A stretch of 42,948 nucleotides of DNA from Neomegalonema sp. (GTDB lineage Bacteria > Pseudomonadota > Alphaproteobacteria > Rhodobacterales > Rhodobacteraceae): contig NZ_JAQTXI010000027.1 of the NCBI RefSeq assembly GCF_028688855.1, positions 1 through 42,948 on the forward strand, given 5' to 3'. Below the pieces are notes generated by a model. That model ran no database searches, was not told where the DNA came from, and saw only the letters and a list, made by a program, of their open reading frames with translations. The position numbers and the translations under genes are program-made. Positions 23,626 to 32,381 of the stretch are shown here, piece by piece (positions within the stretch are counted from its first letter, which is position 1; each line of letters starts with the position of its first letter).

Positions 23626-25187
23626 AGAAGATCGCAAACGACGAAGCCGCTGTCGTCATCATCGGCTCGGGCGCGGGCGGAGGCACGCTCGCCTATGAGC
23701 TGACCGCCGCCGGGATTCCCTGCGTGGTGCTGGAGGCCGGACCCTTCCTCAAGAGCGAGGACTACCACAACAACGAGTGGGAGGCCTTCAAGCAGATGGC
23801 CTGGCTCGACGCCCGGACCACCAGCGGCTCCTGGCGCGTGGCGAAGGACTTCCCCGGCCTGCCCGCCTGGATCGTGAAGGCGGTGGGCGGCTCGACGACC
23901 CACTGGTCCGGCGCGACGCCCCGCTTCAAGGACTACGAGTTCAAGACGAAGACCACCTACGGCGACGTTCCCGGCGCCTCGCTGCTGGACTGGCCGATCA
24001 CGCTGGCCGATCTCGAACCCTATTACGACCGCGCCGAGATCGCCATGGGCTCGACCCATCGCCATGGCCGCCCCGCGCTGCCCGCGAACAACAACTACAA
24101 GGTCTTCGCCAACGGCGCCGAGCGGGTGGGCTACAAGCTCTACGCCACCGGCCCCTACGCCACCAACGCCGAGCCCTATGACGGGCGTCCGGCCTCGATC
24201 CAGGACGGCTTCAACTTCCAGGGCGACAAGAACAAGTCGAAGTGGTCGACCCTCGTGCGCGAGATCCCGCGCGCGCTGGAGACCGGCCTCCTCGACCTGC
24301 GCCCCGACAGCCATGTGGTGCGCATCACCCATGGCGCCGACGGCAAGGCCGACGCCGTGCTCTACGTCGACAAGGAAGGCAATCTGCATCGTCAGGCGGC
24401 CCGGGTGGTCTGCGTCGCGGGCAACTCCATCGAGAGCGCGCGCCTGCTGCTGCTCTCTGACAGCAACCGCTTCCCGAAGGGCCTCGCCAACAGTTCGGAT
24501 CAGGTCGGCCGCAACTACATGCGCCACATGACCGGATCGGTCTACGCCCGCTTCGACAAGCCCGTGCGCATGTTCCGCGGCGAGACCATGGCCGGGATCA
24601 TCGCCGACGAGGCGGGGAACGATCCCGCGCGCGGCTTCGTCGGCGGCTATTACATGGAGACGCTTTCGCTCGGGCCGTCCTTCCTGGCCTCCTTCGTCGA
24701 GCCCGGCGCCTGGGGTCCGGACTTCACCGAGATCATGGAGGCCTACGCCAACACCGCAGGCATGTGGATCGTGGGCGAGGACATGCCTCAGGCGACCAAC
24801 CGCATCACGCTCTCGGATACGGCGCGCGATCAGTGGGGCCTCGCGGCGGCGAACGTCCATTTCGACGACCACGCCAACGACGTCGCGATGCGCGATTACG
24901 CCTACGACCATGCGCAGAAGCTGTACGACGCCGTCGGCGCCGTGGCTTCGCATCGCACGCCGCCCTATCCCTCGACCCATAATCTCGGCACCTGCCGGAT
25001 GAGCGAACGTCCCGAAGACGGCGTCTGCGACAAATGGGGCCGCGCTCATGACGTGTCGAACCTCTTCATCTCGGATGGTTCGGTCATGACCACGGGCGGA
25101 GCGGCGAATCCGACGCTGACCATCGTCGCTCTGGCGATCCGGCAGGCGGATCATCTGGCCGCGAAGCTGAAGGCGGGCGAACTCTGA
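23622..25187 (+). CDS. GMC-family FAD dehydrogenase, second copy lacking Fe-S cysteines
   Basis: A 521-residue paralogue of the GMC protein at 12363, with long shared stretches (LDARTTSG.WRVAKDF; GLPAWIVKAVGG). The FAD motif is IIGSGAGGGTLAYELTAAG, and the C-terminal active-site part has STHNLGTCRMS and ANPTLTIVALAIRQAD. At the position of the C-x5-C-x3-C motif of the first copy this protein reads ASIQDGFNFQGD: Ser192, Asn198 and Asp202 replace the three cysteines, so no iron-sulfur cluster is expected there. It is coupled to the signal-less small subunit and is the last gene before a strong terminator. Confidence 0.85.
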   Translation: MKKIANDEAAVVIIGSGAGGGTLAYELTAAGIPCVVLEAGPFLKSEDYHNNEWEAFKQMAWLDARTTSGSWRVAKDFPGLPAWIVKAVGGSTTHWSGATPRFKDYEFKTKTTYGDVPGASLLDWPITLADLEPYYDRAEIAMGSTHRHGRPALPANNNYKVFANGAERVGYKLYATGPYATNAEPYDGRPASIQDGFNFQGDKNKSKWSTLVREIPRALETGLLDLRPDSHVVRITHGADGKADAVLYVDKEGNLHRQAARVVCVAGNSIESARLLLLSDSNRFPKGLANSSDQVGRNYMRHMTGSVYARFDKPVRMFRGETMAGIIADEAGNDPARGFVGGYYMETLSLGPSFLASFVEPGAWGPDFTEIMEAYANTAGMWIVGEDMPQATNRITLSDTARDQWGLAAANVHFDDHANDVAMRDYAYDHAQKLYDAVGAVASHRTPPYPSTHNLGTCRMSERPEDGVCDKWGRAHDVSNLFISDGSVMTTGGAANPTLTIVALAIRQADHLAAKLKAGEL

Positions 25188-25199
25188 CGAGAACTCGGG

Positions 25200-25236
25200 G
25201 GGAGCCGCGACGACCTCGCGGCTCCCTCCCTTTTTT
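25200..25236 (+). terminator. rho-independent terminator ending the prm-GMC operon
   Basis: A perfect 11-bp stem, GGGAGCCGCGA / TCGCGGCTCCC, with a 5-nt loop is followed by TCCC and six T. It marks the end of the transcript that probably begins at the sigma-54 promoter near 14345. Confidence 0.88.
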
Positions 25237-25275
25237 CCGCCCCGCGCGGATTTCTCCCGCCAGAGAGGGCCCCCG

Positions 25276-25569
25276 ATGTGCAAGCTCTTCGCCGGGGCGG
25301 ACCCGGAGCTCTGGGCAAGCCGCACCCGCTCCATCCGCATGGACGGGATGGTCACCAGCCTGAGGCTGGAGAGCCTCTTCTGGATGAAGCTGGAGGAGAT
25401 CGCCGCCGGCGAGGCCCTGAACCTGCCGCAACTGCTGCGGCGGCTCTCCGACGAGGCCATGGACGAAGGCCATGACCTGGAGAATTTCGCCTCTTTCCTG
25501 CGGGTCTGCTGTCTGCGCTTCGCCGATCTGCAGGCGGCGCCCGACAGGGCGCGCGAAGACGCGGCCTGA
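25276..25569 (+). CDS. ribbon-helix-helix domain protein
   Basis: A 97-residue protein whose first two thirds fit the RHH_4 type of ribbon-helix-helix domain: a beta strand RSIRMDGMVTSLRLE, helix FWMKLEEIAAGEALN, and helix PQLLRRLSDEA. The C-terminus (ENFASFLRVCCLRFADLQ) also fits that family. It is presumably a small DNA-binding protein, with unknown target. It stands alone after the big terminator, 89 bp from the end of the GMC gene. Confidence 0.65.
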   Translation: MCKLFAGADPELWASRTRSIRMDGMVTSLRLESLFWMKLEEIAAGEALNLPQLLRRLSDEAMDEGHDLENFASFLRVCCLRFADLQAAPDRAREDAA

Positions 25570-25716
25570 GGCCCTCCCGCGCGGAGGCCTGCGGGCCTGC
25601 TGCGTCTTGCGGGACATGCGCGATTCCTCCGGACATCCCGCAGATTTTTCGGATTGCGCTTCCTCCCGAGGTTAAGCTCGCCGGGTCCCTCTTGCGACGG
25701 AGCCCCCGGCTTGACC

Positions 25717-26691
25717 ATGGCGTCCAATCCCTTTTCCGGTCCCGAGCGGTTTTACGTCCGGATCTCGCCGCCGCTGGCGGCGCGGATCCGGCAGTTATGG
25801 TCGTCGCGCGGGCTGGATCTCGACCGGATCTGGGGCGAATGCGTCGGCGGCCTGCCGGGACTCGCGACGCAGTCCGACGGCGCCTCCGCGCAGGCCATGC
25901 GGAGCCATGACGGACTTTGCCTCTTCGATCAGGCGCTGATCTGGCTGATCGGGCTGAACCGGATCTGTCAGGCCGGACAGGGAGTCGAGGGGCTGGCCCT
26001 GACTCAAACCCAGCTGAGCGCCATCGCGGCCCTGAGCGGGCGGATGCAGGAGACTCTGGGCGCCCTGCGCCTGCTGGTTCTGGAAGGCTACACCACCCCC
26101 GCCCTGCAACTGGCCCGTTCGGTTTCGGAAGACGTGGACATGACTCTGGCGCTGTTGCTTCGGCCCCGGCTGGCGGCGGATTTCGTCGCCTGCCGCACGA
26201 GCGACGAGGCCAACGACTTCTGGCGCCGCCACATCGCGGGCGGACGGGCCTTCCGCTTCGTGGCCGAAAAGCTCTACGCCATCGGCCTCGACCACACCGA
26301 CGGCACCCATTACGGTCGCTGGCGGCGCGAGGTGCTGACCCTTCTGGGCAGCGCGATCCACAGCTCTCCCCTGGGCCGGAGCCGGGGAGCCGGGCGAGGC
26401 GGCTGGACCGAAGATCCGATGGCCCGGGACTGCCTCGAATTCGTGACCTACCGGCTGCACGAACTCTGCGCCTGGGCGCATCTTCTGGAGCTGCGCCTGA
26501 CGGAGGATCTGACGCGGATCGCGGCCGCCGCAGGCCCCGCCGCCCGGGAGGCGAGGCTCCTGCGCTATGCGGTCCTGTCGCGCGACATCCTGCTGGATCA
26601 GCTGCGCTGGAGCCTGAGGGGACGCGAAGACCCCGCAGGCGCCGACCTCCTCGCCGGTCCTCCGCTCAGTGGCGGCCCGGAGCGCCCTTGA
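25717..26691 (+). CDS. hypothetical protein, helical
   Basis: A 324-residue protein with no signal peptide that I do not recognise. The N-terminus (FYVRISPPLAARIRQLWSSR) is followed by a mostly helical body with many His, Trp and Arg (EANDFWRRHIAGGRAFRF; LEFVTYRLHELCAWAHLL). I chose ATG 25717; a TTG at 25654 is possible but less likely. Its 3' end overlaps a convergent small gene by 26 bp. Codon use is typical of the genome. Confidence 0.6.
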   Translation: MASNPFSGPERFYVRISPPLAARIRQLWSSRGLDLDRIWGECVGGLPGLATQSDGASAQAMRSHDGLCLFDQALIWLIGLNRICQAGQGVEGLALTQTQLSAIAALSGRMQETLGALRLLVLEGYTTPALQLARSVSEDVDMTLALLLRPRLAADFVACRTSDEANDFWRRHIAGGRAFRFVAEKLYAIGLDHTDGTHYGRWRREVLTLLGSAIHSSPLGRSRGAGRGGWTEDPMARDCLEFVTYRLHELCAWAHLLELRLTEDLTRIAAAAGPAAREARLLRYAVLSRDILLDQLRWSLRGREDPAGADLLAGPPLSGGPERP

Positions 26692-26863
26692 TGCGGTCGG
26701 CGGCGATCCAGCGGGCGGCGAGAACCAGCGTCCCCATGGCGAAGTCCTTGCCATGCGCCAGGATCATCTCTTCCGAGAGCTCGGCCACGCGGGCGAAGAA
26801 CTGATCCTTGCTGGCGTCTTCGCCGGTCTCTGCGGGCGGGGCGGCCGTTTCGGGCTGTTTCAT
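26666..26863 (-). CDS. small hypothetical protein
   Basis: A 65-residue protein starting MKQPETAAPP. I chose the ATG at 26863 because AAGGAGG lies 8 bases before it. The ATG at 26887, which overlaps the stop of the upstream beta-propeller gene (ATGA), is an alternative. The body FFARVAELSEEMILAHGKDF, AMGTLVLAARWIAADR looks like two amphipathic helices. It is the last gene of a three-gene minus-strand operon. No known family is recognised. Confidence 0.55.
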   Translation of the reverse strand: MKQPETAAPPAETGEDASKDQFFARVAELSEEMILAHGKDFAMGTLVLAARWIAADRIKGAPGRH

Positions 26864-26883
26864 GGGCTTGTCCTCCTTGATCG

Positions 26884-28035
26884 TCATTTGAACATCTGGG
26901 GCGGCAGGGTCGCCAGAGCGGCGAAGCCGGCTCCGGCGCCGATGGCCAGATGCAGGCCGCAGGGCGACCAGGCCAGGGCGCCGACCGCCTCGCCCTCGCC
27001 GAGCCGCAGCGTCAGTTCGTCGGCCTGACCGGGCCGCGTCAGCGTCACGGTTCCATCCGCCGCGCCGCAGGCGAGGAGATGAAGCTTCGGATGAGCCGCG
27101 ACCCGCTCGACCAGAACCAGAGACGCGCGGCCGCTGCGCAGCGCGCCGAGGCCCGGATCCTCAAGCGGCGGCGTCTCCAGAGACCATCCGGCCGCCCGGA
27201 AGGCGCCCGAGGCGAAGACCTCGCGATCCCGCGCGGTGAAGGTCAGGGCGGCGGGCCGGGCGCGGAAAGGACCAAGCCTTCCGCTGGCGCCGTCGGCCAT
27301 GCGCCGCAGCCAGAATCCTTCGGCCTCGTCGGCGCCCGCGAGCCAGGCCCCTCCGGGCGAAAAGGCCAGAGGCCCGACCCCGCCCAGCGGCAGATCCTCG
27401 ACTTCGCCGTCCGGCGACCAGAGCAGAAGCCGCCCTTCAAGCTGGATGGCGAGGCGCGATCCGTCGCCCGCCGGACCGGGCGCGAAGGCCAGCGCCCTGG
27501 CCGCTCCGGGAGTCAGCAGGCTGCGCAGCTTCGCGAGCCCCTCCTCCTCGACCAGCCGGACGGAGCCCTCATGCGCCAGCCCCAGGCGGCCTCGCCCGTC
27601 GGAGGCGAGGGCGGTCAGGGGCTCTCCGCCCTTCGCCAGAGGGATCGTCTGTCCACGCGGCGTCACGCGGAGGATCTCGCCGGCGGGCGTGCCCGCGATG
27701 AAGCCGAGCCCCGCCGAAGGAACGAGGAAAGGCGCGCCCTCGCAGAGGGGCGGAGTCAGCGTCGGGCGCGCGGGCGGATTCTTGCGCGGCCTGATGGCGC
27801 TGCGTCCGGTGTCTCCCTCGATGTGCAGGCGGGAGATCGACGATTCCTCCTCGTCCAGCGGCGCCAGAGCCACGCGCCCGTCCGCGAGGACGAAGGCGGC
27901 GGTCTTGCCTGCGCGGTCCATCACGATCGAGGAGACCGGCGCCTCCAGCGTCCAGCTGCGCGCCAGCAGGTCGAACAGAGCCGTGTTCGCGGTCGGGGCC
28001 GGAGCCGGGGGAGGCGGAGAAAGCGTCTGAGCCAT
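26884..28035 (-). CDS. beta-propeller (WD40-like) protein
   Basis: A 383-residue protein with a Pro/Ala-rich N-terminus (about 1-18) and then repeated strand-rich units typical of WD40-like propellers (PLAFSPGGAWLAGADEAEGF; LHLLACGAADGTVTL; GALAWSPCGLHLAIGAGAGF). No signal peptide is seen, so it is probably cytoplasmic and a protein-protein scaffold. It is the middle gene of a minus-strand operon, 11 bp after a coiled-coil gene and overlapping or abutting a 65-residue gene. I cannot assign a pathway. Confidence 0.65.
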   Translation of the reverse strand: MAQTLSPPPPAPAPTANTALFDLLARSWTLEAPVSSIVMDRAGKTAAFVLADGRVALAPLDEEESSISRLHIEGDTGRSAIRPRKNPPARPTLTPPLCEGAPFLVPSAGLGFIAGTPAGEILRVTPRGQTIPLAKGGEPLTALASDGRGRLGLAHEGSVRLVEEEGLAKLRSLLTPGAARALAFAPGPAGDGSRLAIQLEGRLLLWSPDGEVEDLPLGGVGPLAFSPGGAWLAGADEAEGFWLRRMADGASGRLGPFRARPAALTFTARDREVFASGAFRAAGWSLETPPLEDPGLGALRSGRASLVLVERVAAHPKLHLLACGAADGTVTLTRPGQADELTLRLGEGEAVGALAWSPCGLHLAIGAGAGFAALATLPPQMFK

Positions 28036-28046
28036 GATGCGATCCT

Positions 28047-28331
28047 TCAGCGTTGCGCCGCAAGCTCCCGGGCCAGCGCGTTGAGTTCCTGTTCCAGAGA
28101 CCGGATCGTCTCGTCGATCCGGTCGGCTTCGGCCTGAGCCTCGGCCTCGTCGCGCCCGGCCTGTTCGAAGGCGGCGGCGTCGCCCTGGTGTTCGGCGAGC
28201 TGGCGGGCGAAGCCCGCGGCGGAAAGTTTCTGCAGCCGCCGGTGATATTCCCCGGTCATGCCGGAGAGCCGGGCGGTCAGCCGGAACTGGTCTTCGAGAA
28301 TCTCTTGCTTCGTGCGGAGCGGCGCCGTCAT
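28047..28331 (-). CDS. small coiled-coil protein
   Basis: A 94-residue, charged, helical protein (EILEDQFRLTARLSGMTGEY; EADRIDETIRSLEQELNALA). I chose the ATG at 28331, which has an AGGAGGAC ribosome site; a longer frame reaches 28370. It is the first gene of the minus-strand operon with the beta-propeller gene. The family is not recognised. A structural or adaptor role is a guess. Confidence 0.55.
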   Translation of the reverse strand: MTAPLRTKQEILEDQFRLTARLSGMTGEYHRRLQKLSAAGFARQLAEHQGDAAAFEQAGRDEAEAQAEADRIDETIRSLEQELNALARELAAQR

Positions 28332-28381
28332 CCTGTCCTCCTGTCCGGCTCTGAATGAAGCCCCCTGCATGAGGATGCGCT

Positions 28382-28630
28382 GTGATCGAAGACCCCCGCG
28401 TCCGGCTGAAGGCCGCTCTCGCCCGCGCCGCCGCCGATCAACTGGGCGAGGCTCACCCCGTCGCGCTCGCGGCGGAGGAGGGCGGAGACGGGCTGCAGGC
28501 CGCGCTGGACGGCCTGTCCGACGCGGAGCGCGACCGGCTTCTGGCCGCCGCGCACCGGCTGATGCGCGAGGATCTCGGGGCGGTCTGGTCCTTCCTGCCC
28601 GGCCCGGCGCAGTCGGACCGCAAGCATTGA
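28382..28630 (+). CDS. small hypothetical protein
   Basis: An 82-residue protein with GTG start 28382 and a GAGGA ribosome site. It is rich in Ala/Asp/Arg and helical (RVRLKAALARAAADQLGEAH; ERDRLLAAAHRLMREDLG). It is divergent from the coiled-coil gene with 50 bp between the starts, implying a shared promoter region. A hairpin (28704-28732, CTCCTGAC/GTCAGGAG) follows. No family is recognised. Confidence 0.45.
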   Translation: MIEDPRVRLKAALARAAADQLGEAHPVALAAEEGGDGLQAALDGLSDAERDRLLAAAHRLMREDLGAVWSFLPGPAQSDRKH

Positions 28631-29529
28631 GGCTCCGCGCGGGCGGAGCGCGGCCCGCGACCCTTCCGGCGGGCTCGACGGGAGCCTGCGGCCGGAGGGT
28701 CGCCTCCTGACGACAGGGCCGCCGGTCAGGAGAGGCGGCGGAGTCCGCATGTCAGACTCTGCGCCGCTGGAGATCGGGTGATGAAAGCAATTCGGCCTCC
28801 CTTGCCGTGATCGCGCCTTCTGGCGAGGCGTCTTCTTCGATCATAACAGAAAAGAATCGGCGCAAAACAGATTATGGACGCCCGGATCGAAGATTCGAAA
28901 GATGAAAACGGGCCTTTTTCGTTACAAACGTAATGTTTCGTATCATCGTTCTATTGCATCTTCGCGGATGATTTACATGCTGCGCCGCCGCGTGATTTGC
29001 CCGCGGAGGCGAGACCTTCCCCGACCGCGAATCGCCCCCTCGCCGCAGAGGGCGAAAGCGGCGGCTCCGACGGCCTCCCGCCCCCGGAACGCAGCGGCGA
29101 GGCCCGGGACGAAGGCGGACGCGGCGGACTTCCGCCCCGCGCCGGAGACCCTTCGGAGAGCCGCCGCAGCCCCGGCGGAGCGAGCCCTCCCCACCCCCCG
29201 GACAGGCCGCGGCTCCTGCGCGGGAACCTGCGCGGGAGGCGGCTCCGCGCGCGGTCCAGGCCCTGTCCGCGCCTGGGAGCGCGGAGATTTTTCGAGCCCC
29301 GGACAAGGCCTTGCGCCCCGTCCCCCCGGAGGCCTCCCGCTCCCCCGGAGGCCGGATCTCGCGAAGTGGCTTGAAAAGGGGATCGGTTGGTGTCACCTTA
29401 TGCGGCGCTCATGATCGTCGAGTTTCGGTCATGCGTCCTTGTGGGCTGTTGAACTGCAGCGATGAAGATCTGCGCCATAAGCTTGGTCCATCGGGGTCCG
29501 CCACATAGATCACTGGCAAGGGAGGTGCC
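28631..29529. other. long stretch without a supported gene
   Basis: About 900 bp. It begins with a hairpin without T-run (28704-28732), then an AT-rich stretch (about 28840-28990) holding an imperfect palindrome CGTTAC-AAAC-GTAATG (28920-28935). It continues with very GC-rich sequence (29000-29380) whose open frames are Pro/Arg/Gly/Ser repeats without coding character. A weak GG-N10-GC pair at 29444-29457 precedes the next gene. I see no RNA gene that I can name. Confidence 0.5.
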
Positions 29530-30024
29530 ATGATCGAGATCATTTCCAAGCGCGACGGGCCCCGTCGCGAGGATGAGCGTGCGCGCCATCTGATCGGCAA
29601 GAATCGCGCGACCATCACCCGACTCGCGGATCAGTTGACCCAGGGCGGCTACAGCGCCAACAAGGCGGCGCGCGCCGCCGGCCCGGCCCAGCCCGAGCCC
29701 GAGGGCAAGATCATCCGCCATTTCGGCGCCTATGGCCCGGGGAAGCCCGACGAAGGCGCCGATCTGCGGGTGAAGGTCAGCGTCAACAACCGCGTGATCG
29801 CCTATGACGGCGACACCGGGCGGCAAGCGCATCTGCTGGGCGAGATCCGCTGGCGCGACGGCCTGCGCTACTTCGCCCTCGCCACCACGCTCAACGGCTT
29901 CCTCTCGGGGCTGCCCCCCGACGTCCTGGCCCCCATCGAGGAGCTGGACGGGCAGATCATCGACGAGGCCTGTCCCGAAAGCCTCCTGGCCGAGGAGATC
30001 GCCCGACGCCTGGGCTATCTCTGA
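29530..30024 (+). CDS. hypothetical protein upstream of the sigma-54 activator
   Basis: A 164-residue soluble protein with a good GGGAGG ribosome site. The N-terminal half is basic (EDERARHLIGKNRATITRLA), and the C-terminal half is a mixed fold (DLRVKVSVNNRVIAYDGDTG; LRYFALATTLNGFLSGLP). I do not recognise it. It lies 163 bp before the AcoR-type regulator on the same strand, so a link to the same pathway is possible but not shown. Confidence 0.55.
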   Translation: MIEIISKRDGPRREDERARHLIGKNRATITRLADQLTQGGYSANKAARAAGPAQPEPEGKIIRHFGAYGPGKPDEGADLRVKVSVNNRVIAYDGDTGRQAHLLGEIRWRDGLRYFALATTLNGFLSGLPPDVLAPIEELDGQIIDEACPESLLAEEIARRLGYL

Positions 30025-30187
30025 GATCGGGCTCCGGGACCGGGCCCCGAAGATCGGGCCCGGTCAGACGGAGACCACGCAGGAGCAGGCTCCGGCCTCT
30101 CCCTCTCCCGTAGAAGCTCTCGCTACGCTCGAATGAGAGCCCGACCGCAAGGGCGACGTCATGCGCCTCAGCCAATGGGAGGGCTGA

Positions 30188-32203
30188 ATGATTGATCTGG
30201 CGACGGGTTTTCACACCCGGACGGGCATGTTCGACGACTGGCTCGACCAGCGCGCGACCATGCGCGCATGGGAGGATTTCCTCACCTACCGGGATCTGGA
30301 GCGCAGCCAGATCTCGGGCGTCCGGCGCGAGATCCTCGAATCCTGGTCCCGCAGCCTCGCTCTGGGGATCGACGCCAACGCGAAGCTGGCTCCGCTGGAC
30401 GAAAGCCACGACCGCCTTGAAGAAGCGCGCAAGCGCAACGCCGAACTGAGAAGCGCCGCCGAAGGCCCCTTCGCCAAGATCGGCCCGCTTCTGGCCGAAG
30501 CCGAGGCTCTGGTCATGCTGACCGACGCCGAAGGCCTGGTGCTCGAACAGGTCGGCGACACCCGCACGCGCGAAGCCGCGCGCAGCATACATCTGGTGAA
30601 CGGCGGCAACTGGGACGAAGCCGTGATCGGCACCAACGCCATCGGCACCGCCTTGCGGACGGGGCGTCCGACCATCGTCCACGCCTCGGAGCATTTCTGT
30701 CAGGGCATCAAGACCTGGACCTGCGCGGCCGCTCCGATCCGCGATCCGGTGGACGGCGCGACGGCGGGTCTGGTCGATCTGTCGGGCTCGCCGAGCATCT
30801 TCCGCCCCCATAACGTCGCGATGATCGCCGCGGTGGCGCAGAAGATCGAGACCAGCCTCGCCGAGCGCTATCAGGCGCGCCGGGCCCGCCTGCTCGAAGC
30901 CTTCTTCGATTCCGGGATCATCCCCGAACAGGACGACGCGGTGGTCATCCTCGACCAGATGGGGCGGGCGATGTATCAGCGCGGCGGCGCGAAATTCGGC
31001 GATCTGGCGCAGGGGCGGCAACTGATCGCCCTCTCGGACTCCATGAGCGACCACGAGATCGCGAAGGCCATGCCCCCGCATCTGCAGCCCAGCCGGATCC
31101 AGCGGCTGCTGCTCGGCGGCGAATTCGGCGGCGCCGCGCTGATCGTCTCCTCGCGCCGGACGGCGCGGCCGCAGCCTCCGAAATCCGCTCCTCTGGTCAT
31201 CCCCGCGCGGGCCGGAGTCGGCGCCGACGCCCTGACGATGATCGGCCATGACCAGGCCTTCGTCGAGGCCATCGAGCTGGCCCGTCGCGCGGCGGGCGCG
31301 GGGGCCTCGGTGCTGATCCAGGGCGAAACCGGCGTCGGCAAGGAGCTGTTCGCCCGCCTCGTGCATTCCGGCGGCAAGCGCCGCGGCCAGGGGCCCTTCA
31401 TCACGCTGAACTGCGGCGCGATCTCCTCGGAGCTCTTCGGCTCCGAGCTCTTCGGCCATGTCGCCGGAGCCTTCACCGGCGCCACGCGCGAAGGCAAGGC
31501 GGGCAAGCTGGAGCAGGCCGACGGCGGCCTTCTCTGCCTCGACGAAATCGGCGAGATGCCGCTCGATCTTCAGCCTTATCTCCTGCGGGTGCTGGAGCAG
31601 CGCGCGGTCTATCGCATCGGCTGTTCGCGCAGGCGTCAGGTGGACGTGCAGCTGGTGGCCATGACCAACCGCGATCTCGGGCAGGAGGTCGAGCTCGGCC
31701 GCTTCCGCCGCGATCTGTATTTCCGCATCGGGACCGTCACCATCGAAGTCCCGCCGCTGCGCGAGCGGCGCGGCGACATCCCCCTTCTGGCGGATCATTT
31801 CAACAGGATGGCCGCCGAACGCCTGAGCCGGGATCCGCTGGATCTGCCGGATTCGATCCTCGACCGGCTGCTGGCCTATTCCTGGCCGGGCAACGTGCGC
31901 GAGATGCGCAACGTCTTCGAGCGCATCTATCTGATGGCGCAGGGGACGGCCATCGTCGAATCCGATCTCCCCGCCATCCTGACGCGCGGAACCGAGGGCG
32001 GCCCCGCCGCTCTGGCCGCAAGCGCCGGACACAAGGCCCCCTCGGAGCCGGAAAGCCTGAACGACGTCGAGGCGCGGGCGATCCGCCGGGCGCTGGTCAG
32101 CGAGGAAGGCAACCTGACGCGGGTCGCCGCCGTGCTGGGCGTGTCGCGCCCCACGCTTTACCGCAAGCTCAAGGCCCTCGGCATCCGGCGCACCTTCGGG
32201 TGA
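30188..32203 (+). CDS. AcoR/MimR-type sigma-54-dependent activator
   Basis: A 671-residue enhancer-binding protein. The N-terminal sensor region includes a GAF-like domain (about 90-210; VIGTNAIGTALRTGRPTIVH). The AAA+ domain has Walker A GETGVGKE, intact LFGHVAGAFTGATREGKAG and Walker B LCLDEIGEMP. The C-terminal Fis-type HTH is EGNLTRVAAVLGVSRPTLYR. This is the architecture of AcoR (acetoin) and of the MimR-type regulators of mycobacterial and Methylocella monooxygenase clusters. It is the only intact sigma-54 activator in the window and the best candidate to act on the promoter at 14319. The inducer may be a C3 alcohol or ketone (inference). Confidence 0.88.
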   Translation: MIDLATGFHTRTGMFDDWLDQRATMRAWEDFLTYRDLERSQISGVRREILESWSRSLALGIDANAKLAPLDESHDRLEEARKRNAELRSAAEGPFAKIGPLLAEAEALVMLTDAEGLVLEQVGDTRTREAARSIHLVNGGNWDEAVIGTNAIGTALRTGRPTIVHASEHFCQGIKTWTCAAAPIRDPVDGATAGLVDLSGSPSIFRPHNVAMIAAVAQKIETSLAERYQARRARLLEAFFDSGIIPEQDDAVVILDQMGRAMYQRGGAKFGDLAQGRQLIALSDSMSDHEIAKAMPPHLQPSRIQRLLLGGEFGGAALIVSSRRTARPQPPKSAPLVIPARAGVGADALTMIGHDQAFVEAIELARRAAGAGASVLIQGETGVGKELFARLVHSGGKRRGQGPFITLNCGAISSELFGSELFGHVAGAFTGATREGKAGKLEQADGGLLCLDEIGEMPLDLQPYLLRVLEQRAVYRIGCSRRRQVDVQLVAMTNRDLGQEVELGRFRRDLYFRIGTVTIEVPPLRERRGDIPLLADHFNRMAAERLSRDPLDLPDSILDRLLAYSWPGNVREMRNVFERIYLMAQGTAIVESDLPAILTRGTEGGPAALAASAGHKAPSEPESLNDVEARAIRRALVSEEGNLTRVAAVLGVSRPTLYRKLKALGIRRTFG

Positions 32204-32381
32204 CGAGGCCCGCGCCAGACCCGGCGCGCTCCGCACGCAGACCCGGACAGCGGGAGGGGGAAAATCGCGTCCTGTATTATCGGGGTGCTACCTCTCGGCG
32301 CCGCAGACGCCTATTCTCCGCAGAACCAGAAGAGTGAAATTGTCTCGTCGGTCCATGGCGGCGGATGAGGGGGGAGGAACC

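Noticed and set aside
28902..29414. 170-codon plus-strand frame in the long gap
   Set aside because: The product is Pro/Arg/Ala/Gly-rich with no motif, no good ribosome site and equal openness in other frames.
29443..29458. GG-N10-GC pair before the 164-residue gene as a sigma-54 promoter
   Set aside because: It has the invariant bases and a TGCA end, but at least five other consensus positions mismatch, so it is too weak to list as a promoter.
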